A DNA stretch of 59,692 nt from an uncultured Acidobacteriaceae bacterium (GCA_903828675.1 CAIKND010000163.1:1-59692), one strand, 5' to 3'; counted from the first letter of the stretch, positions 1 through 8,825 are shown. The notes: generated by a model not told the origin, from the letters alone. A program made the numbers and translations.

Positions 1-407
1 CGCCACCCAAGGCCATGAAAATATTTGCCTGATCTCGCGTCGCCCCTACGGGGATTGAGTCGTTCTTTCATCATCTTCCCAGGACTGCGTCCTGGCTATT
101 TTCCTTTGGTCCCTCCGGGACAAGTAATCGCGTCCACTGGCTCCTATTTTCAGGTAGGCCCTTCGACTCGCTACGGTCGCTCCAAATGAACGGTCCGGTT
201 GAGTGTTGTTCTGTCCCACCCATTCCGCTAAGAACGCGGAATGGGTGGGGCACGGTGCTTAGTTGCGGGGTAGACGGCGGCCGTTCATCCCCGGACATAA
301 CGCGCTGCCGCGAGTAAAGCTGCTCAGGATGGTACGCCAAGTTTGTTGGCAGAATGAATGCTAAGTCATTTACATTCAGCAACATGAAAATAACGTGGGG
401 CTCGTTG
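1..407. repeat. Extragenic palindromic repeat region, no gene seen
   Basis: No credible reading frame starts or ends here. The stretch is a string of short palindromes: a cccagga/tcctgg hairpin near 80-98, a gtccc/gggac hairpin near 110-121, and a perfect 13-bp inverted repeat (cccacccattccg at 215-227 against its complement at 237-249). The last, followed by ggcac and a ttagttgc word, recurs in diverged form at 3866-3904. The layout resembles the extragenic repeats common in acidobacterial genomes. The long minus-strand frame crossing it (71-709) is out of frame with the real gene that starts at 408 and is rejected. Confidence 0.6.
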
Positions 408-2063
408 TTATGAGTGTTTCTGCTCAGGCCGCCGCAATGGAATTTCCGCCCCTTGCAACGCTTCGAGCAGTTTCTCAAAGCGGCAAAGGGGTCCACAGGC
501 GAACTTGTATTTTGCGCCGGAGCGGCATTCGATTCGCAGCGCCGTCCAGGCACCATTCCGTTCAGTTCTCTCTGCCGACTCGATCTCAGCGAATGGACAC
601 GTATGAGTGCCGCCCAGCCCGCCGATGCGCAGTTGTCCCTGCTCCACCATGACGGCAAAAGCTGCGCATCGCGCACTCCAAACAAGAAAGAGCGCCCCGC
701 TGGCGGCAATGCACCATAAGAACACCGTCATCCCAAAGTCGCTGTCCAAAACATCCGCAGTGGAGTAGGAAGCATAGAGCGGGAGCGCGAAAAAGAAGCC
801 GGCCATGAGCATCCCGATGAGGTCCAGCACAACAATGCAAACGCGGTCGTAGCTCACCATCGCTGCCGAGGCCTTTGCCCAAGGCAAAAGCAGATAGATT
901 GCAAACCCTGCGATGCTCCAGAGCCAGGCGGAGCTGCGACTGGGGTAGATGAGCGATACGGGAGCTTTCGAACTCCGGGGGCGCGTCTCATAGCGGAATT
1001 CGATATAGCGTTTTCCGTCTTGACCGGCAACCGGAAGGTACATCGCGGTCCACTGGGTGCGCGTGAAGGTGTCAAGGATTGCGCCGCGAATTTCGGCCAG
1101 CGCCGGGTCGTCAAGGCAGAGCCAGCGGCCTTGCCGGGGCAGGCCGGAAAGGAAAGCGGCCCAGCGTTCGTCGTGGCTTTGGAGCAGGTGGTGTTCCGTG
1201 GTTTCGGCGATGTACTCGTCAAGGGTCATGGGTTCGCGCAGTTGGCGGATAAGCGCTTGCCCCATCTCGACGACGCCCAGGGGATGGGCTTCAGGCGGCG
1301 CGAACTTCTGGTTGTATTCAGCCGCGAAGTCCGCAGGTTGCGCCTTGATGAGCACTTGCGGGCTGCGCAATGCCTGCCAAGCCGCAATACAGATGCAGAC
1401 CAGAAAGCCGGCGCGACGCAGTATTTCGAAGGCGGCAACTGGGGGACGCCCGCTTTGGGGCAGGCCGGTGTGGCCTGGCAACTCCGCCCGCAGGCCGGAG
1501 TACTGTTCCACGCACGCCAGGACGCTGGAGAAGTTCTCAGGAGTGCAGTAGAGACGGACCGCTACGCGCCAGGAATTCATGATGGAGACGGTGCGCAGCG
1601 CGGGATAGGCTTTTACGCGCTTGACACTTCGCCAGGGCAACAACCCCGCCTCATTCGAAGTTGCCAGCAGGCCCGCTCCCGCCATTCCTGGATTGCCACT
1701 GAGCGCTCCGATCAGGATGGCGATGCGGTTGGCTCTCTTTCCGCGGCGGCTCTGCGATTGCCACGCCAAACCCGCTGCGGAAACGAAGAAAGCCATCGGC
1801 CAGCGATTCCCGAAGATGACCAACGAGATGAGTGCGAAGGTCAAGCCGAGGCCGCCCACCATCAGCGCCACCACCATGGTCATCTGGCCGATGTGCTCCG
1901 CGCCCCTTGAAGACAGGAGAACCGCCAACAGAAAGAGGTAGAGAATGCCGCCGCTGATGAGGATTACCTTGGCGAGATCGTAGAGGAAGAAGCGACTGGT
2001 GAGCAGGGGCATCTCCACCTGCCAAGTCGCGTGTGCACCCTGCTGGGGTGTGGTGGTGCTCAT
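408..2063 (-). CDS. Four-TM membrane protein of unknown function
   Basis: The product is 551 residues. I start it at the ATG at 2063 because a GGAGG lies 5 nt upstream; the open frame continues to 2519 but that extension is basic, low-complexity and antisense to the neighbouring gene. Two hydrophobic pairs are visible, at about residues 25-95 and again at about 375-455. Each pair is followed by a soluble segment that begins with a short beta-like stretch containing a W or P-F-x-E-I turn, which loosely resembles a bacterial PH-like domain; that is inference. Between them is a mostly soluble, probably extracytoplasmic loop of some 150 residues. The gene is divergent from the zinc-ribbon gene at 2258. 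No family is recognised with certainty. Confidence 0.75.
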   Translation of the reverse strand: MSTTTPQQGAHATWQVEMPLLTSRFFLYDLAKVILISGGILYLFLLAVLLSSRGAEHIGQMTMVVALMVGGLGLTFALISLVIFGNRWPMAFFVSAAGLAWQSQSRRGKRANRIAILIGALSGNPGMAGAGLLATSNEAGLLPWRSVKRVKAYPALRTVSIMNSWRVAVRLYCTPENFSSVLACVEQYSGLRAELPGHTGLPQSGRPPVAAFEILRRAGFLVCICIAAWQALRSPQVLIKAQPADFAAEYNQKFAPPEAHPLGVVEMGQALIRQLREPMTLDEYIAETTEHHLLQSHDERWAAFLSGLPRQGRWLCLDDPALAEIRGAILDTFTRTQWTAMYLPVAGQDGKRYIEFRYETRPRSSKAPVSLIYPSRSSAWLWSIAGFAIYLLLPWAKASAAMVSYDRVCIVVLDLIGMLMAGFFFALPLYASYSTADVLDSDFGMTVFLWCIAASGALFLVWSARCAAFAVMVEQGQLRIGGLGGTHTCPFAEIESAERTERNGAWTALRIECRSGAKYKFACGPLCRFEKLLEALQGAEIPLRRPEQKHS

Positions 2064-2199
2064 CGTATCCTCCAAGCCCGGCGGCGCTTCCGGAAAATGG
2101 TCTTGGTCTGGAACAGGCTGGCCACGGTGATTTGGGATTCGCGTCAACAGTGTACCGAATCGACGTGACTTGCGGCGTTGTTTCAGATATGTATTTCTC

Positions 2200-2228
2200 T
2201 TGTGCCGCTTGAATGCGGGTAGTATCAT
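2200..2228 (+). promoter_or_regulatory. Candidate sigma70 promoter for the zinc-ribbon gene at 2258
   Basis: TTGTGC at 2200-2205 and TATCAT at 2223-2228 are separated by 17 nt. The predicted start of transcription near 2235 leaves a short leader with a GGAG before the GTG at 2258. Pattern match only. Confidence 0.35.
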
Positions 2229-2257
2229 TCGACTACTTTTCGTCGTGGAGATACGCC

Positions 2258-3223
2258 GTGTTTTGTTCCAACTGTGGTAGTTCAGTGCCGCAGGGCGCTG
2301 CATTTTGCGGTGAATGCGGGCGAACGCTCGGCAACCCGGCACCAGCGTCAAGCGCGCCGGCTGCCGCAGCCACAAGCTATCCGCCGGCCATGCATCCAAT
2401 TCCCGCTCCTGCGGTTGCTGGAGCAGTTCGCCCGATACCTCCGCCGATTGTGGCAGCGCCTCGTCCGGCGGTGGCACCCGCGCCCGTATTCGCTTCTTTG
2501 GCGCAGGGATTTCCACCACCGCCGCTGCCGCAAGGGTTTCCGCCTCCGCCTGCGGCGTATGCTCCTCCGCAGTGGCAGGCTGCGCCGCCTATGGCCACCC
2601 CCTTTCCGCCCTCGCCAACGATGCCTCCGCCGATGCAGGGATTTCCGCCTCCGCCGCAACAATTCGCCCCGATTCCTTCTCCGTTAATGCCTCCGCCCGG
2701 AGTGACAGTGATGCCCGGCGCGTATCCTCCGCCTGCTTTTGCGCAGCAGTGCTTCGCGCAGGCAAATGCACTTCCGAATGGCGCGTGCCCGATGCCTCCG
2801 CAGATGCACTGGGCGGTGGTGCTGATCCTGTCGTGGATAACCTTCGGCCTGGCCGGGTTGATCTGGGCCTTCAAGCAAGCCGGCTTCGTAAAGAAAATCG
2901 ATCCCTCGAGCAAGGCGACAATGATGCTGGTAGCCTCACTTGGATTTATGGCGCTTCAGGTGGTTTTGTACGTCATGATGATGAAATCTCCTTCGAGTGC
3001 GGCAGGGCTCTCGGCGTTTGTGATGCTGCTGAACGTGGCGATTGTTGTGGTGATGCTGATGGCGGTGTTCGGCATGAGGAAGTCCATTGTGCGCTACTAC
3101 AACACGGTGGAACCGATACAACTGCAGCTCAGCGGAGTGATGACATTTTTCTTCAGCGTGCTGTATTTTCAGTATCACTTTTCGCGCATTGTGCAGTGGA
3201 AAAAGACTGGGAGGCTTGGCTAG
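2258..3223 (+). CDS. Zinc-ribbon, proline-rich membrane protein
   Basis: The product is 321 residues. The GTG at 2258 is preferred over the upstream ATG at 2213 because GGAG lies 7 nt before it and it places the zinc ribbon at the extreme N-terminus, as usual for this class. C3, C6, C17 and C20 form a CxxC-CxxC zinc ribbon. Residues 30-180 are a proline/alanine-rich linker with repeated FPPPP units. The C-terminal 140 residues carry about four hydrophobic segments and end in a F-Q-Y-H-F-S-R-I motif plus a basic tail, in the style of DUF4234-like membrane proteins (tentative). The architecture (cytoplasmic ribbon, flexible linker, membrane domain) recurs in the products at 7346 and 14892. Function unknown. 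Confidence 0.8.
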   Translation: MFCSNCGSSVPQGAAFCGECGRTLGNPAPASSAPAAAATSYPPAMHPIPAPAVAGAVRPIPPPIVAAPRPAVAPAPVFASLAQGFPPPPLPQGFPPPPAAYAPPQWQAAPPMATPFPPSPTMPPPMQGFPPPPQQFAPIPSPLMPPPGVTVMPGAYPPPAFAQQCFAQANALPNGACPMPPQMHWAVVLILSWITFGLAGLIWAFKQAGFVKKIDPSSKATMMLVASLGFMALQVVLYVMMMKSPSSAAGLSAFVMLLNVAIVVVMLMAVFGMRKSIVRYYNTVEPIQLQLSGVMTFFFSVLYFQYHFSRIVQWKKTGRLG

Positions 3224-3227
3224 TCCT

Positions 3228-3797
3228 ATGACCAGGAGAGCGATTTGGATAGCGCTGGGAAGTACGCTGCTGTGCCTGTCGAGCATGGCTCAGCAGTTGA
3301 AGCCGCACACGGAGTTTCGCGTGAAGCTGACGGGGCCGCTGAGTACGCAGGCAAACCGGAAGGGCGACAAACTGGCGGCTCAGGTGATGTCTCCCAAAGC
3401 GTTTGCGGGCACTACGCTGGAAGGCGAGATCACGGACTGCAACGGCAAGGGACTGCTCCATCGCAAGGCAGTGCTCAGGTTCACCTTCAGGACGCTGCAT
3501 ACTAAGCGGGGCGCAATCGCCATCGCTTCGGACGTGAAGCAGGTATCCGGCTCGAAGGGGGGCATGAACACAGACGATTCCGGGGCCGGCATCGAACACA
3601 GCAGCGAGTTGCTCGCGCTGGCGAACACGGCGCTCGGCGGGAAGGTGGACGATGCGTCGAGGCGGGTGGGCGGCAACCCTGCCGGGGCGGCCGTGTCGGC
3701 GATTGTGGTGCAGATGTCGTCAAATGAGAAGAACATTTCGTTTGCGCCAGGGTCTGTTTTCATTCTGGACATCTCGCCGATCGGTAACGGCCGGTAA
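3228..3797 (+). CDS. Small secreted protein, unknown function
   Basis: The product is 189 residues, starting at the ATG at 3228, 4 nt after the stop of the zinc-ribbon gene, with GGGAGG at 3209-3214 inside the end of that gene. It opens with MTRR and a hydrophobic stretch ending in a small-residue site before QQL, a clear Sec signal peptide. The mature part begins with a stretch (F-R-V-K-L-T-G-P-L-S-T) reminiscent of secreted acidobacterial proteins annotated as hypothetical. The middle is rich in T, K and G and has no catalytic motif I recognise. It is probably co-transcribed with 2258 and acts outside the cytoplasmic membrane. A hairpin repeat follows the stop. Confidence 0.75.
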   Translation: MTRRAIWIALGSTLLCLSSMAQQLKPHTEFRVKLTGPLSTQANRKGDKLAAQVMSPKAFAGTTLEGEITDCNGKGLLHRKAVLRFTFRTLHTKRGAIAIASDVKQVSGSKGGMNTDDSGAGIEHSSELLALANTALGGKVDDASRRVGGNPAGAAVSAIVVQMSSNEKNISFAPGSVFILDISPIGNGR

Positions 3798-3865
3798 TCG
3801 GGACAAGGGGAGTAGATTCCGCGGCGGCCTGTATTGATCCCGCAAGAAGACAATGGCTTCTTCTT

Positions 3866-3935
3866 CCCACCCATTCCCGCAAAAATGCGCAGGAATGGAT
3901 GGGGCACCCGAACAGTATTTAGTTGCCGGATCTTT
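3866..3935. repeat. Second copy of the cccaccc/gggtggg extragenic palindrome
   Basis: An inverted repeat with arms at 3866-3877 and 3892-3904 encloses a short variable loop. It is followed by gcacccgaacagtatttagttgcc, which matches the downstream flank of the palindrome at 215-249. It sits between convergent genes (stop at 3797, minus-strand stop at 3934), so it may also act as a bidirectional terminator, though no U-tract is evident. Confidence 0.6.
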
Positions 3936-4587
3936 AGGTTTGCGCGGGTTGGGTGCTGGTTTCCCGAAGTTCTCCGTCTTCGATGGTGAGGACGCGGGTG
4001 GCAATTCCCTCGGTGTCGGAAGGGTCGTGCGTGACCCATAGACAGGCGGCGTGAACGGCCTGCAACTCCCGGGCGATCCAATTGGCGATTTCTACACGCA
4101 GCGACTTTTGAAGATTCGACAACGGCTCATCGAGCAAGACGATATCGTTTTCCGGGGCCAGCGCACGGGCAAGAGCGGCGCGGCGCGCTTCTCCTCCGGA
4201 AACCTCGGCCGGAAGCCGACTGGCCAGTTCACTGAGCCCGGCGCGCTTCAGGCATTCGAGGGCGCGGGACTTGTCTCCATTGAGTCCATAGGCCAGGTTC
4301 TGAAGCAAGCTCATGTGCGGCCACAGGGCTGAGTCCTGAAACTGAAATCCTATGGCGCGCTGGTAGGGCGGCAGCAGGCTACCATCACGGCCGGCGTCCA
4401 CTCCCCGCAGCAGGATGGATCCGCTGTCGGGCATTTCCAATCCGGCAACCAGCCGAAGCAAAGTCGTCTTGCCGGCACCGGAAGGCCCCACGATGGCGAC
4501 GCACTCGCCGCGCTCGACGCGGAGATTCGCATGGTTGAGGACCACGGTGTTTCCGAGCCGCTTGCAGACGTCTTGAAATTCGATCAT
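3934..4587 (-). CDS. ABC importer ATP-binding protein
   Basis: The product is 217 residues. The start is the ATG at 4587, which overlaps the permease stop as ATGA, indicating translational coupling; upstream in-frame ATGs lie inside the permease gene. It shows a Walker A motif GPSGAGKTT (residues 34-42), a Q-loop (FQFQDSALWP), the signature SGGE (130-133), Walker B with VLLDEP, and an H-loop VTHDP. It is shorter than typical ferric or polyamine ATPases because it lacks the C-terminal regulatory domain. It hydrolyses ATP to drive the double permease encoded just upstream. The substrate cannot be read from this subunit. Confidence 0.92.
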   Translation of the reverse strand: MIEFQDVCKRLGNTVVLNHANLRVERGECVAIVGPSGAGKTTLLRLVAGLEMPDSGSILLRGVDAGRDGSLLPPYQRAIGFQFQDSALWPHMSLLQNLAYGLNGDKSRALECLKRAGLSELASRLPAEVSGGEARRAALARALAPENDIVLLDEPLSNLQKSLRVEIANWIARELQAVHAACLWVTHDPSDTEGIATRVLTIEDGELRETSTQPAQT

Positions 4588-6107
4588 CGTTGCGTTTTCC
4601 ATAGCTTCGCCGTCAGGAGCATGACGCCTGCCGTGGATGCCATGAGGCAAAACGACAGCGCGGCGACGACTCCCGAAGCTCCATAGTGGAGGTAGTTAAA
4701 GATTCTAAGCGCCAGGGTTCCCCGACCGGGAGGAGCGACCAGCAGGCTTGCGCCCAACTCGGCCAGCGAGAGCGCGAATACAGCTGCGCATCCGGCCGCG
4801 ATTCCGGGAGAGAGCATGGGGAGTTCAACGCGGAAGAATGCACGCGGCGGTGAGCCGAAGACGGCGGCAGCCTCGAGCAACGCCGGATCGAGGCGGCTGC
4901 GCCACACGGCCAACACCAACGCCGCCAAGGGAGCGAAGCGGGCGAGCGCGGCCAGCACCAGCATCCAGAAGACGCCATAAATTTCGATGGGGAGATCGCG
5001 GTTCCACATCCAGATGAGGCCGGCTCCGACGAGAGCCGAGGGCATGGCCAAGGGGACGCTGATTAGCCACCATAGCCTGCCGGGCGACGCATTCAAGCTT
5101 CGAGAGACCAGAAGAGCCGGCAAGATGGCTACCAATGCAGCGAGGGCGGCTACTTCGGCGCTTGTTGCCAGGTCGCCTGCACCCGCAGTGATGGCTTGCG
5201 CCCATAGGGCGGGATGCACGGCCTCTCGCAGCAGGATTGCGAAGAGCGCGAAGGCAGGCAACACGGCGAGCGCCGCAGCCGAGCGTAATAGCAGGGATGC
5301 AAGGCCGCCGATTTCGAGAGCTACGGGTTTGGCCCCACCGCTTCTCGGACGCTGTGCCGCGTTGCGCCAGAAGCGCGCCAGAGGAATCAGCGTCAATATG
5401 CCGGCGAGTACGAGGGGAAGGGAAGTGAGCAGGGCGCGCCGCGCGTCGTGGCTGGCGCTGAACTCCTCGAAGACTTCCATTGCATACGTGCTGCGCGAAA
5501 ACAGCGAGGGCACCGAGTGATCCGCAAGAGTAAGCAGCAGCGCCAGGCTGGCCGCTGCGAGGCAGGCAGGACGCAGCAGGGGCAGCAGGATGCGCAGCAG
5601 CATCTTCCGGTCGCTGCCGTAGATGCGCGCAGCCTCAATACCGTGGCCGTCAAGATCCTTGAGCGCAAAATATGCCAGGCCAAAACAGAAGGGCAGGAGC
5701 GCCAGGCCTTGCACCCAAACAGCCGACAGCCATCCCGTAACTTCTCCCGCGCCATGCCCAGGCAGCGCGGCGGAGATGGGGAGCCAGGCGAGGGCATGGA
5801 GATAGGGGGGGATGGCCGCGGTGAGCAAGGCGGCGCGGCGGGCCGTTGCGGAGAGCAGGTCGTTTCGCCGCCAGCAATAGAGCGCCGCCGCGGTACCTGT
5901 GGCCGTAGCAAAGAACGCCACGGCCATTGCGTAGACGATCGTTTGCGCCAGAATCCAACCACGGCGCGCGCCGGGAATGAGCCATCCCGCGAGCTCAGCG
6001 TGGGGAACCGACAGGGTGGCTGAGAAAAGTGCAAGAATCGGCCCCCATGCCATGAGGAGGAAGATGGCAAAGGACGCCGCTGTCGCTATTTGACCCAGGG
6101 TTTTCAT
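4584..6107 (-). CDS. ABC importer permease, two fused transmembrane domains
   Basis: The product is 507 residues with about twelve hydrophobic segments. Two copies of the cytoplasmic EAA loop are visible, one near residues 157-180 (G-I-E-A-A-R-I-Y-G) and one near 409-430 (L-L-E-A-A-A-V-F-G), each ending in L-P. This is the fused double-permease layout of the ferric-iron, thiamine and related importer families. The gene starts 6 nt after the binding-protein stop, has no clear ribosome binding site, and is followed by the ATPase through an ATGA overlap, so the three genes form one operon. A run of seven G residues lies near 5805. The substrate is inferred only from family resemblance. Confidence 0.9.
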   Translation of the reverse strand: MKTLGQIATAASFAIFLLMAWGPILALFSATLSVPHAELAGWLIPGARRGWILAQTIVYAMAVAFFATATGTAAALYCWRRNDLLSATARRAALLTAAIPPYLHALAWLPISAALPGHGAGEVTGWLSAVWVQGLALLPFCFGLAYFALKDLDGHGIEAARIYGSDRKMLLRILLPLLRPACLAAASLALLLTLADHSVPSLFSRSTYAMEVFEEFSASHDARRALLTSLPLVLAGILTLIPLARFWRNAAQRPRSGGAKPVALEIGGLASLLLRSAAALAVLPAFALFAILLREAVHPALWAQAITAGAGDLATSAEVAALAALVAILPALLVSRSLNASPGRLWWLISVPLAMPSALVGAGLIWMWNRDLPIEIYGVFWMLVLAALARFAPLAALVLAVWRSRLDPALLEAAAVFGSPPRAFFRVELPMLSPGIAAGCAAVFALSLAELGASLLVAPPGRGTLALRIFNYLHYGASGVVAALSFCLMASTAGVMLLTAKLWKTQR

Positions 6108-6113
6108 GGCCGG

Positions 6114-7124
6114 TTACCGGTTAAAGATCGCGGTCAGATCGCGGCGCGAGCTGTCCAGTTGTGCGGCGATTGCAGGCAGGCTGACTTTCAGCGTCTTCAC
6201 AGTCCTGCCGCGAAGGCAGGGACTTACCGGACCGCCTGGACGGACCGATATTTGGAAGAAGCCGCTCTCGATGAGCATCTTCTCAGTGGAGGGCTGGAGC
6301 AGAAAGTCAATGAGCGTTTCGGCCTGGTGTGAATGCCGGGCTCCGGCGACCTTGGCGACTGTTCCCGGAACCATCAGGGTACCTTCGCCGTCCTGGTCTG
6401 GGAGCACCATTTCAACCGGTGCGCCATTGGCGATGGCTTCACACGAGTCGTCTGAATCTGTCCATCCGGCCGATGCACGGCCTTGCGCGACCAGATCGCG
6501 GACGACCGAGTTGCCGTCGGCGACGCGCACTCCGCGCTGGCTTAGCAGGCGGTAGAGTTCGCGAGCTTTCCCAGGGCCGATGGTCGCATACAGCGCCGCC
6601 GCCTGTGCCGCCGAGGTTCCGAACAAAGGCAGGGCAATCGCCAAATCCGTTCCTGGCCAGCGAGGCGAGACGAAATCGTCCAGACGTTGTGGACGATTGG
6701 CCGGGGCCAGTCTTCCGGTATGAATCAGGATTGCCCGAAACCGCGCTCCGTTCGCGAACCACTGGCCTTGAGGGTCGCGCATGAGATCCGGAAGCGTGGC
6801 GGCCGCGGGTGGATTGGCTGGAGCCAGCAGACCTTCGGCCTGCAGACGCAGGGTCTGTACGAACTCCCCGTTCCAAAACACGTCGGCCTGGGGTCTTGAT
6901 CGCTCGGCGGCAATGCGATTGGCCAGACCTGTTGTTTTGGAAGCTTCGACATCGTAAACAGCGCGCACAGCGATGCCGCTGCGCCTTTCAAACTCGCGCA
7001 GGACCGGCTCCGCATGAACCTGGTCGACGGAGACGTAGACGACGACCTCGGGCCGGGAGTTGCGCTGGTGGCAACCGGCAAGAAGCGCGAGAGCTGAGAG
7101 CGCGAAGGCAAAATGTGTTCGCAC
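6114..7124 (-). CDS. ABC importer extracytoplasmic binding lipoprotein (iron-type family)
   Basis: The product is 336 residues starting at a GTG at 7124 with AGAGGA just upstream. Residues 1-18 form a lipoprotein signal peptide ending in the lipobox L-A-G-C (C18). The mature protein begins VVVYVSVDQVHAEPVL and continues with E-R-R-S-G-I, then A-D-V-F-W; this is the layout of extracellular solute-binding proteins family 1 of the FbpA/FutA ferric-iron type, but 2-aminoethylphosphonate or thiamine-type relatives share it. It would capture substrate outside the cytoplasmic membrane and deliver it to the fused permease. First gene of the operon 7124-3934. Iron as the substrate is a guess of moderate strength. 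Confidence 0.85.
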   Translation of the reverse strand: MRTHFAFALSALALLAGCHQRNSRPEVVVYVSVDQVHAEPVLREFERRSGIAVRAVYDVEASKTTGLANRIAAERSRPQADVFWNGEFVQTLRLQAEGLLAPANPPAAATLPDLMRDPQGQWFANGARFRAILIHTGRLAPANRPQRLDDFVSPRWPGTDLAIALPLFGTSAAQAAALYATIGPGKARELYRLLSQRGVRVADGNSVVRDLVAQGRASAGWTDSDDSCEAIANGAPVEMVLPDQDGEGTLMVPGTVAKVAGARHSHQAETLIDFLLQPSTEKMLIESGFFQISVRPGGPVSPCLRGRTVKTLKVSLPAIAAQLDSSRRDLTAIFNR

Positions 7125-7163
7125 GAATCCTCTGTCAAAAAGGTCTTGTTTGTGGTGGAGGCC

Positions 7164-7193
7164 AGTATAGTATTATTCGCCAATAAGTCCCAA
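7164..7193 (-). promoter_or_regulatory. Candidate sigma70 promoter for the ABC importer operon
   Basis: Reading leftward, TTGGGA (7193-7188) and TATACT (7169-7164) are separated by 18 nt. The -10 box lies 40 nt upstream of the GTG start at 7124. Pattern match only. Confidence 0.35.
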
Positions 7194-7207
7194 GGTCAGG
7201 CGTAAGA

Positions 7208-7316
7208 GCAATTCCAGGATTACCGTGCCCCGGCAGGATTCATGCGAGGTTGCCGCTCCCTGATGGTCGTGTCAACTTTGAGTACTGCCATCGAGGTATT
7301 CCAATCCTGGAATTGC
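7208..7316. repeat. Perfect 14-bp inverted repeat bracketing 81 nt
   Basis: gcaattccaggatt at 7208-7221 is exactly the reverse complement of aatcctggaattgc at 7303-7316. The pair lies between the divergent ABC operon and the zinc-ribbon operon, ending 30 nt before the ATG at 7346. It could be a pair of operator half-elements that loop, or the ends of a small MITE-like element of 109 bp; I find no target-site duplication. Confidence 0.6.
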
Positions 7317-7345
7317 AATAGCGTTCGTAGTTTGGAGCATGCCAC

Positions 7346-8188
7346 ATGGGAAAGTTCTGTGGTAGTTGTGGAAGTATGATCGCCGACGGGGCTGCCGTCT
7401 GCGCCAGGTGCGGCAATCCAGCTCCAGCGGCCATCTACGGCGCTGGCTACGCGCCTGTCGCCTATGCAAGAAGCTCGGCGGCAGAGGCCCTGGCCGGGGC
7501 GAGCGAACCAGCGGGCATGGGGCCTGTGGCACCTTTGCAGGTGAGGCGGGCGGGTGCAACAGCAGAGATTGAGCAGTTGCAGGGATTTCGCGAAAAGGTG
7601 TTGGCGCAGGGCGATTCAATTGCGAATTCCTTTGGCGCCGAGCCTACGGGATTCATCAAAGTGATTGCCTGGATGGTGCGGGCAACCTGCCTCGACAAAA
7701 GGGTAGCGCGAGCGGCAGCGCAGGATACCGGAGGCAACGGAGCCGCCATTGCGGCCCTGGCCATTACCGCCACGCCCGGAGTCCTCTTCGGCATTCTCGT
7801 CTCGGGATTCCGGATGGGTCTTGTCCTGGGAGTCGCGACGACGGTTGTGTTGACCGTTGCGACATTGACGATTACGTTCTTCTCGCTTTCGATGCTCTCG
7901 GCCAAGATTGTCGACATCAATTTGCCTGTTGGGACAGTCCTGCGGGTGTTGGCCTACCCCCAGGCCATCGCGGTCCTGGGCTCCATTCCTATCCTCGGCA
8001 GCTTTATCGGTCCGGTTGCTCGAATCTGGAGCATCGTAGCCTCCGCCGAGGCGATTCGCGAAGTTACCGGTGCCAAGGCGGAGAAGGCCATCATTTTTGC
8101 CGCCATCGGCGCCCTGATCCAGGCATGTGTCTGGATGGTGTTGTCGATCCTAGCCGCGAGAACGGCGATGCTATTTCAGATTCGGTGA
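7346..8188 (+). CDS. Zinc-ribbon membrane protein, Yip1-like
   Basis: The product is 280 residues; the ATG at 7346 has GGAG 8 nt upstream. C5, C8, C19 and C22 form an N-terminal zinc ribbon. An alanine/glycine-rich linker (about 25-75) and a short helical segment (I-E-Q-L-Q-G-F-R-E-K) follow. Residues 100-280 hold five or so hydrophobic segments with conserved-looking F-I-K-V-I-A-W and R-V-L-A-Y-P turns, similar to Yip1-domain membrane proteins. It is the first gene of a tight four-gene operon: 7 nt separate it from the next gene. Function unknown; by architecture, a membrane protein with a cytoplasmic ribbon for protein contact. Confidence 0.8.
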   Translation: MGKFCGSCGSMIADGAAVCARCGNPAPAAIYGAGYAPVAYARSSAAEALAGASEPAGMGPVAPLQVRRAGATAEIEQLQGFREKVLAQGDSIANSFGAEPTGFIKVIAWMVRATCLDKRVARAAAQDTGGNGAAIAALAITATPGVLFGILVSGFRMGLVLGVATTVVLTVATLTITFFSLSMLSAKIVDINLPVGTVLRVLAYPQAIAVLGSIPILGSFIGPVARIWSIVASAEAIREVTGAKAEKAIIFAAIGALIQACVWMVLSILAARTAMLFQIR

Positions 8189-8195
8189 GCTTGCC

Positions 8196-8825
8196 ATGAC
8201 GTTTGAAGAAGCCGCACAACAATACTCGATGCTGCGCCAACAGCGGGACGCTGGACAACTGCCTGAAGAGCACTACCGTTCGGCGGTGTCTCAACTGGCG
8301 GTGGCAGATGAGCAGGGAAGCTACTGGATGCTCGACGCCAACACCGCGCAATGGGTTCCCTATGCCGCGCCTCAACCTCTGACCGCGCCTGTGCTAGAGA
8401 CGAAACGGCGCGGGCTGTCGCAGAGCACGTGGGATGTGATCTCCGTGGTGGGCAATGCAGTTCTCTCTGCCGGTTGGTATCTATATTCCGGCATGGCAGA
8501 GACCAAGCCCGACTATCTGACCTGCGGCGCGATGCTGGTATTGCCGATTTCTTTTGTAGTACTGCGCAAGCCGATTGACGTCCTGCTGCGCTCGATTCAG
8601 CCCTTCCGCTCGAAGATTCCGCCAATGGTGCTGGCGGGATGCTGTGTGGCGGTACCCTACCTGATCTCGAACTACCTGTTCGCTTTCGGCGTGCGTCAGT
8701 TTCCCTTCATGTTCTGTTCATACGTAATGAGCACGCTGGTTTCGCTGGTTCTGATGCGCCAGCCAACCGGCGGCGCGGGTGCAGCCATTCCTCCGGGCGG
8801 CTCTCAGCAAGCGAGGGCAATCTGA
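8196..8825 (+). CDS. W-motif N-terminal domain with four-TM membrane domain
   Basis: The product is 209 residues. Residues 1-55 form a compact domain: M-T-F-E-E-A, a helix with A-G-Q-L-P, then Q-G-S-Y-W and T-A-Q-W. The same pattern opens the product at 13221 (M-N-F-E-E-A, A-G-Q-L, G-H-W-W, T-Q-W), so the two are paralogous over this domain. Residues 75-195 contain about four hydrophobic segments. The stop overlaps the start of the giant gene as TGATG, so translation of the two is coupled. No catalytic residues are evident; the domain may be an adaptor in the envelope system encoded around it. Confidence 0.8.
   Translation: MTFEEAAQQYSMLRQQRDAGQLPEEHYRSAVSQLAVADEQGSYWMLDANTAQWVPYAAPQPLTAPVLETKRRGLSQSTWDVISVVGNAVLSAGWYLYSGMAETKPDYLTCGAMLVLPISFVVLRKPIDVLLRSIQPFRSKIPPMVLAGCCVAVPYLISNYLFAFGVRQFPFMFCSYVMSTLVSLVLMRQPTGGAGAAIPPGGSQQARAI

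Noticed and set aside
71..709. Long minus-strand frame of 212 residues
   Set aside because: It runs through extragenic palindromes and overlaps the 3' end of the 551-residue gene in another frame; no domain or ribosome binding site.
1020..1910. Long plus-strand frame of 296 residues
   Set aside because: Entirely antisense to the membrane-protein gene at 408-2063; composition is a high-GC shadow with no domain.
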